Shown piece by piece: positions 59,801 to 64,000 of a stretch of DNA of 64,000 nucleotides. Source of the stretch: Cardiocondyla obscurior. Taxonomy: Eukaryota; Arthropoda; Insecta; Hymenoptera; Formicidae. Positions within the stretch are counted from its first letter, which is position 1; each line of letters begins with the position of its first letter. The translations under genes and the position numbers were made by a program. The notes beneath the pieces were generated by a model, which worked only from the letters and a program-made list of their open reading frames with translations, had not been told where the DNA came from and searched no databases. The stretch covers positions 1,632,001-1,696,000 of the forward strand of contig NC_091870.1 in NCBI RefSeq assembly GCF_019399895.1. The letters run 5' to 3'.

Positions 59801-60853
59801 GTGCAACCCTCCGACGGATGAAGCGTCTCGGCGAGATAAGCTTCGAAGTACCTATGACTTTTACGAGCAAACGCGTGATTCAGCACGAGGCCCCATTGTA
59901 AGCGCATACGAGAGGCCCGTTTCGCGTATAATCCGAACCATAAGAGAACGAGATCATTGAGAGGCGGTTGATAATTGAGCGGGCTGACTCACCGCAAAGC
60001 GATTCGAGAATGTCAATAATCAAACGAAGATCGAGCGGAGGGAACGTGGCATTTAGCGTATATTGAATTCGCCCAGGGGAAAAATAATTATATACGCGTG
60101 AAACGATTGAAACGGCGTAATCGTGAAATCTCGAGGCCTGGCACTCTCGGCGAATAGGCACACTCGCGTGTAATTATTCCAGCCGGAAATTCGAGTCAAT
60201 AACATGATTTTTCCCGAGATCGTGCGCTAATAAGGCGTTAATACGCGCGCCACGTAATGAAGAATTAACGTGGCAAGAACTTGGAATGTAAATCGCAATC
60301 TTGTCGTAATCACCTGCACGAGCAATTAGCCTTAATACGATTGACACGATTTTTAAGATAATATACGCATACGTATCCCTGACGCGAAAGGCTGGAAGTC
60401 AGACTTTATTAATTCCTGGCTGCTAAACCAAGCGGTGAAGAAACCGTTCGACTAAAAAACGGTATGAACTTGAAGCTCTTTCGGCAATACTTATTTCTCT
60501 TACTTTAAAGATTAAGTTGCGTATTCGGCGAACGATTTAAACCCTGCGCGATGAAAATTCCTTCTCGATATTTCAGTTTGAAAGGCGAGCCTGCCAACGA
60601 GAGAGCCGTAAAAACTCACCTGCTCCTTGTCCTTTTCGGTAGTTTCGTCTTTGTCCTTTTCTTTATCTTCGGCGGAGTCCGTGTGCGGTGCTATGCCGTT
60701 AGTGGTAGGCTTCGTGTCGGCCTCCTCGATCCTCTCCAGCTTGCCGTCACCAGGTGCGGCCGCATCTCCTACGACGCCACCTTCGGCGGGAACTCCTTCC
60801 TTCTTCGGCGTCGTCGTTATGTCCACGGACCTCTTACTTTGTCTCGCTCCCAT
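23813..60853 (-). CDS. Akap200: Akap200: MARCKS-like A-kinase anchoring protein
   Basis: Seven coding exons on the minus strand (60620-60853, 52653-52811, 52363-52476, 26218-28485, 24543-24713, 23939-24013, 23813-23851) all join in phase 0, giving 1019 residues. The N-terminus MGARQSKRSVDITTTPKK matches insect Akap200 and has Gly2/Ser6 for N-myristoylation. Residues about 127-147 are a MARCKS-type effector domain (poly-Lys, then WSFRSISFSKK), which in this family binds calmodulin and actin and is controlled by PKC phosphorylation. Residues 170-925 come from one very large exon: acidic, Pro/Ala-rich, with a 13-residue tandem repeat. In Drosophila a long cassette exon carries the PKA RII-binding site and is skipped in a short isoform; here skipping would keep frame. 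Predicted role: PKA anchor at the plasma membrane and cytoskeleton. Family assignment is firm; the exact RII site is not. Confidence 0.93.
23939..24013 (-). CDS. Akap200: Akap200 coding exon 6
   Basis: It is 25 codons, phase 0, acceptor TTTTCAAAG, donor AAT|GTAAGT. It encodes AIEEIGISDKAVAAAVNESI and a short polar tail. Hydrophobic pairs every four residues (I/S, A/V, A/V, S/I) form an amphipathic helix that resembles the spacing of RII-binding helices. Confidence 0.85.
24014..24542 (-). other. Akap200 intron 6
   Basis: Non-coding, AT-rich; I saw no element inside. Confidence 0.7.
24543..24713 (-). CDS. Akap200: Akap200 coding exon 5
   Basis: It is 57 codons, phase 0, acceptor TTTTTACAG, donor CCAAG|GTACAT. 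It encodes NAPEIEVPVENN, an acidic stretch and a Pro/Ala/Val-rich segment ending EDVASVTK. Confidence 0.88.
24714..26217 (-). other. Akap200 intron 5
   Basis: It contains a CT-rich simple repeat (about 24770-24826 on the plus strand) and AT-rich DNA. If the donor after 26218 is not used, translation runs on through VTNMQHNLLA to a stop at 26185, giving a shorter C-terminus. Confidence 0.6.
26218..28485 (-). CDS. Akap200: Akap200 coding exon 4 (large cassette, 756 codons)
   Basis: The acceptor is CATTTTTAG and the donor CATCAG|GTGACT; phase 0 at both ends. It encodes residues 170-925: GGEDAEIATAAASSPEEK, Pro-rich runs (PPLPPSSPPPTP), long Glu/Asp/Lys-rich helical segments, a 13-residue tandem repeat, then a Ser/Pro-rich end. 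Its length and phase fit the Drosophila cassette exon reported to hold the RII site. Candidate amphipathic segments include MTKILNDIERSIRKI and EEYLIKKEDAIDEQTETLDK (inference). Plus-strand frames over this exon are antisense shadows. Confidence 0.92.
27067..27183 (-). repeat. Coding minisatellite, 3 x 39 bp, in Akap200
   Basis: Three full 39-bp units plus a decayed fourth (27037-27066) encode R-T/I-D/G-T-S/N-NVEKNAEK. Units differ at few positions, so the expansion looks recent. The product is a charged, helix-prone 13-residue repeat. Confidence 0.92.
28486..36000 (-). other. Akap200 intron 3, part 1 of the ~24 kb intron
   Basis: Non-coding. Simple repeats: GA-rich at about 29934-29971, A-rich at 31959-31987, GA at about 32657-32671, A25 at 33557-33581, AGCC tandem at 33945-33980. 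GC-rich blocks occur near 33120-33370 and 33640-33790. A minus-strand open stretch at 34539-34727 is noted as a finding. I see no exon. Confidence 0.5.
33945..33980. repeat. AGCC tetranucleotide tandem repeat
   Basis: About eight AGCC units with one CTAG and one AGTC variant. Confidence 0.9.
42017..42042. repeat. Perfect 11-bp GC-rich hairpin
   Basis: CGAGCGTCCCG (42017-42027), loop GCGT, then CGGGACGCTCG (42032-42042) pair without mismatch. Confidence 0.9.
42062..42132. repeat. GGY and GAC triplet repeats
   Basis: An imperfect GGT/GGC run (about 42062-42105) is followed by seven GAC units (42112-42132). Confidence 0.9.
44501..52362 (-). other. Akap200 intron 3, part 3
   Basis: Non-coding. 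It contains a T run near 45727-45745, A24 at 47830-47853, an ACGC repeat at about 48344-48362, a GAC/CGA-rich block near 50470-50640 and T26 at 51994-52019. An arginine-rich open frame at 51840-51990 is discussed as a finding. Confidence 0.5.
52363..52476 (-). CDS. Akap200: Akap200 coding exon 3 (MARCKS effector domain)
   Basis: The acceptor is CCGTTTTCCAG and the donor GCGGAG|GTGAGT. It is 38 codons, phase 0. It encodes KKKWSFRSISFSKKDKTKP and an acidic tail. Basic residues, aromatics and serines arranged this way are the calmodulin/actin/lipid-binding, PKC-regulated effector domain of MARCKS proteins. Confidence 0.93.
52653..52811 (-). CDS. Akap200: Akap200 coding exon 2
   Basis: It is 53 codons, phase 0, donor GAGAAG|GTAAGG. 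It encodes QPQQEEVKVEETKQE, a Thr/Pro/Ala-rich stretch and ETKKKEK, which leads into the effector domain. The acceptor is TTTCAGCAG: choosing the second AG would remove one Gln. Confidence 0.9.
52812..60619 (-). other. Akap200 intron 1 (~7.8 kb)
   Basis: Non-coding. GA/CT simple repeats lie at about 55035-55070, 57483-57516 and 58350-58384, and T/A runs at 55311-55328, 56594-56609 and 58786-58799. I see no alternative exon. Confidence 0.55.
60620..60853 (-). CDS. Akap200: Akap200 coding exon 1 (myristoylated N-terminus)
   Basis: The ATG is at 60853-60851 and the donor GAGCAG|GTGAGT follows 78 codons. It encodes MGARQSKRSVDITTTPKK (Gly2, Ser6), a Gly/Ala-rich stretch and an acidic KEKDKDETTEKDKEQ end. 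The exon extends upstream to 60904 (acceptor TTTTGATTGCAG), so about 51 bases are 5'UTR and there is at least one noncoding exon further upstream. Confidence 0.93.
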
Positions 60854-60904
60854 GACTGCTTATCCTCTTTGCGCCCCTTGTCTTTATCTCACTTGCTTTC
60901 TGTT
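60854..60904 (-). other. Akap200 5'UTR portion in exon 1
   Basis: This lies between the acceptor TTTTGATTGCAG and the ATG on the minus strand. It is purine-rich with no upstream ATG visible. Confidence 0.7.
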
Positions 60905-63900
60905 CTGCAATCAAAAGGCATAGGGTCAATTAAATTGTGCTGATCTCCCGAGACGCGAGATAAAGCTAATACGATCTAAACGCACGATAAAATCGAGAGT
61001 AGAAAGACGAGTCGAGATAGAGAGAGGACTGAGAGCTGAATTCACGTACGCTAAGATTCTGCAATTTAACGCAGTTACACGCGCCGATCTGCACAACGGC
61101 TTTGCCGCGCATAAGTTCATCCGTCTCGCGAAGAGCGGGAGTAACTTTCACCGTAACAGAGATACACGGGGTGATCTTCTCGGCAAACTCGCTCCGCGTC
61201 GGGAACAAGGTTCTGGTTATAAGGACAAGCAGAGTCGAAATGCGGCGGTCGCGGCTCGAAAATGGCGTAACTTACATTCACCTGCGCCAGATTAATCCGA
61301 TAAGAGAGATTTATGTTTATCGATTTCGCAGCCACACCTTTTGTAATTAATAGCAACTTTCATGCGAATTGTACGGATCTCTCTCCTCCCTTCTTTTTTT
61401 TTTTCCTCGCCAGAAATCTCACGTTAAAAATCTAAAAACCCATTGTGCCGCGCGGTTGGATGAAATAACTCGTACGACTTTTAAAACGTTTCGGGACTCG
61501 GAACTTGTAGAAGTGTCAAGTTTGGAACACGTCACCGATAAAGAATTACCTTCTTATTAAACTACCTGCGCTGCGCGTAGAACAAGGATACGTCACGGTT
61601 TTAATTATCCTCGGAAGAAAATAGCTTGGAAGTCGTCGGGGAGCGCGAGCGATAACGGTAACCGCGGTGATGACTTCGCTGGTAACGAAAGCGGAAACGC
61701 GCGCCGTACCAAGGGAATGGCTGTGGAAAAACTGGCACGGCATAGCGAAGCGCGCTAAAAGCCAGGCTCACCTAGACCACTCGTTTGTTGGGCGCGCATT
61801 AACGCGCATTTAAACGACCACGTGGCTCCCGCATGGCGTACCCGGGGACTGTCTGTATGCGTTCGCGCGCGCGAGCAGCTGACGGCCGCGATGCGTAACG
61901 CATCTGTGGCCACGGCGAACTTTACCGCGAGGTCGTATTTTATGTACCATGAAGAAGCTTCAAGGAAAGAAACAATTAGGAACGATACGAAACGTCTTCC
62001 TAAAACGCATGAGATAATCGCTGAATAAATAAACTGCGTCTGTAAGAACATTGTTCCATCGATTAGCGGATGGACTTCTCTACGACGAAACCTATTAACT
62101 CGCTCATTTAAAATTAAGATTACAACCGAAAGTATATAAAAAAAAAGAAAAAATATTTAATACAGTTGTGGGTTATATTTTTTTTTTATCTACGCGCGAA
62201 ATAGTTTGCATAAGACAAGCTTAACGTGAAAAAAAAAAGAAAAAAAAAATAGATAAGGAATAAACAAGTTAGCGAACACACGTTTTTATTTCGGTTTAAA
62301 GAATTCGCCTGTTGTGTATAAAAAATGCCTCGTGGCTAGTATATCTAATAATCTTTCCAACATTTCATCTCGGCACTTGACGTTAATGTTTGAAATAATT
62401 GATAGCCTGTGCTCTAGTCTCGGCATTCAATAATCCTTATCAGCGTCGTAAGTATAAACAGTTCTCATTTAGACACATCTATCGCGACATTTCGTCGTTA
62501 TCACATATTTATTCCGTACTATTTCCACTTTCATTTCGTCAGAATAAAATTTATCGGCCGAGTATTGAGTTTCGACTTATACGCAAGAAATCTTACGGCG
62601 CCAATGACGATTCAAGTTTCCATCGTGCACATTTTTCCGGATTTTCGACGAGAGAAGAAAAAAAATTTAATAAAAAAAAAAAGAGAGTCGCCGTCAGCGT
62701 GGGGCTTTTCGTCGCGTAACGCGAGGCGAAATTGACTTTCTGCTTTCTACCGGCAATTCGTTTCCCCGAGTTTCGCCCGGCGCATTTTCTCGCGGTACAC
62801 GTCGGCGGCTAAGTCGCGCCGAACGAACGAAAGTCCGCGAGCAAACAGTTACATTTAGCGCTAATTGACCGACGACGGTGAGGAATGTAAATTGATTCCT
62901 CCAACGTGATTGAATTTCGCTCCGCGAAAACAGAGCCGTGCGTGTCAATGCGGAGCCGGAGTTGCGAGGCGGCCATAGCTGTATCACTGTCACCGCATAA
63001 CGCCATTTGTTTCAAGGTATCCTATTCACGGTGCATTGCACCTCGCATGCGGCTACGTATGAGTTAACACACCACACGTCTGGCTGTCGCGTGTGCGTCG
63101 GGTGACGGTTCCCGAGACGGAAACACGATGACACAATATTGTTACCTCGACGAGGAATCCTCGCGCGGCTCTGCTCGCGTAATTTTTGACACCGTCCGTC
63201 ATCCCGTGTGGTAACAAAGTTGCGCGAAACGATCGAACGATATTGACCGATCCGCTTTCTACCTATCGACGAATACAAATTGTGGACTTAAAAGTGAAGG
63301 AAAAACACGAACGGCGGACAGCCACCCCGGGACACAATCTCTGCACCGATAAGGAGACGCCATTGTTACGGCTCGTCTTCGTTCCCGGAAATAATAGGAC
63401 ACAATGCCACCCCTGTAGACTAACGAATGGTACGTTCTCCCCTCCGGTACAGCTAAATTTTCAGAATCAATTGCAGCGGGCTCCGCACAAAAGCTTCGCC
63501 GCATTGTCGAGGAGGGAGACGATAGCTGCGCGAGTTTCGCTTCATTTCATCTTTACATCTTCCTGGATTACCGAGTTAGTCGAACAATTCGTATAGCTTT
63601 ACCGAGAACAAATGGGAATGGCGACTCTCGTCTGTTGCGACCGACTCCTGCCTTGGGGTCTTCTGTTTCCGTGAACCGGCCGCGAATTTTGCGCGAGACT
63701 TCCCGAAGGGTCTACGCATTCCGGAAGAATTCATCGCGGTGGTATCCGTAAAAATAGAAAAACAATTGAGAAAACATAATTAGCGTCCGCTATATTAAAC
63801 GGCGGCAGGAAAAGTTTCGACAAATATTTACGTTATCCCGTATCGCGCTCGTGTACACCACGTGGATCTCGCGAAGCATCGTTAGGATTAAGAAATAGCT

Positions 63901-64000
63901 CTGTTGTACACCGAAAGGCGCCACAGAGATCATACGTGTTGATCTACAGAGAGAGAGAAAGAGAGAGAGAGAGAGGAAAAACGTGAGAAATAGAAAATAC
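60905..64000. other. Upstream region of Akap200
   Basis: No coding exon is supported. A minus-strand donor GTCTAG|GTGAGC at about 61768-61780 next to a CpG-rich block (61790-61880) is a candidate end of the noncoding first exon. A-rich runs lie at 62138-62260 and 62660-62682, and a GA repeat at 63946-63975. Confidence 0.4.
63946..63975. repeat. GA dinucleotide repeat
   Basis: A GAGAGAG run with one AAA interruption, near the window end. Confidence 0.85.

Noticed and set aside
1..64000. CRISPR array, rRNA genes, intact transposase
   Set aside because: No evenly spaced repeats with unique spacers, no rRNA-like sequence and no long transposase frame were seen; the genes are spliced and eukaryotic.

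Overview
This is insect nuclear DNA, most likely from a hymenopteran such as an ant. That is an inference from three things: AT-rich introns full of A/T and GA simple repeats but with CpG still abundant, coding sequence broken by short GT-AG introns, and recognisable animal signalling scaffolds. Nothing points to a bacterium, virus or plasmid. All gene models were built by hand from open frames, splice signals and phase, without a database.

Layout: (1) 1-3.8 kb, plus strand: the 3' end of a gene I cannot name. It has three exons ending in a Cys cluster and a C-terminal CaaX box (CAIL). (2) 3.8-9.8 kb: mostly AT-rich DNA with weak minus-strand exon candidates. (3) 9.8-19.96 kb, plus strand: a complete BCAR3/SH2D3 (NSP) family gene with an SH2 domain, a low-complexity linker and a C-terminal Cas-binding Cdc25-like domain. 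It has at least two alternative first exons. One encodes an MGxxxS myristoylation-type N-terminus. (4) 20.2-20.8 kb: a small minus-strand two-exon candidate next to a strong imperfect hairpin. (5) 22.8-60.9 kb, minus strand: Akap200, a MARCKS-like A-kinase anchor protein. Seven coding exons all join in phase 0, giving 1019 residues, with introns of about 24 kb and 8 kb. (6) 60.9-64 kb: upstream region of Akap200, probably holding its noncoding first exon or exons.

BCAR3 and Akap200 lie tail to tail. Both encode scaffolds acting at the membrane-cytoskeleton boundary (integrin/Cas signalling; PKA, actin and calmodulin), and both can carry a lipid-type N-terminus. The unnamed first gene carries a prenylation box. 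That is a run of three membrane-anchored adaptors, though I infer no functional link beyond proximity. The large introns hold simple repeats, some hairpins and scattered short open frames that I mostly consider non-coding.
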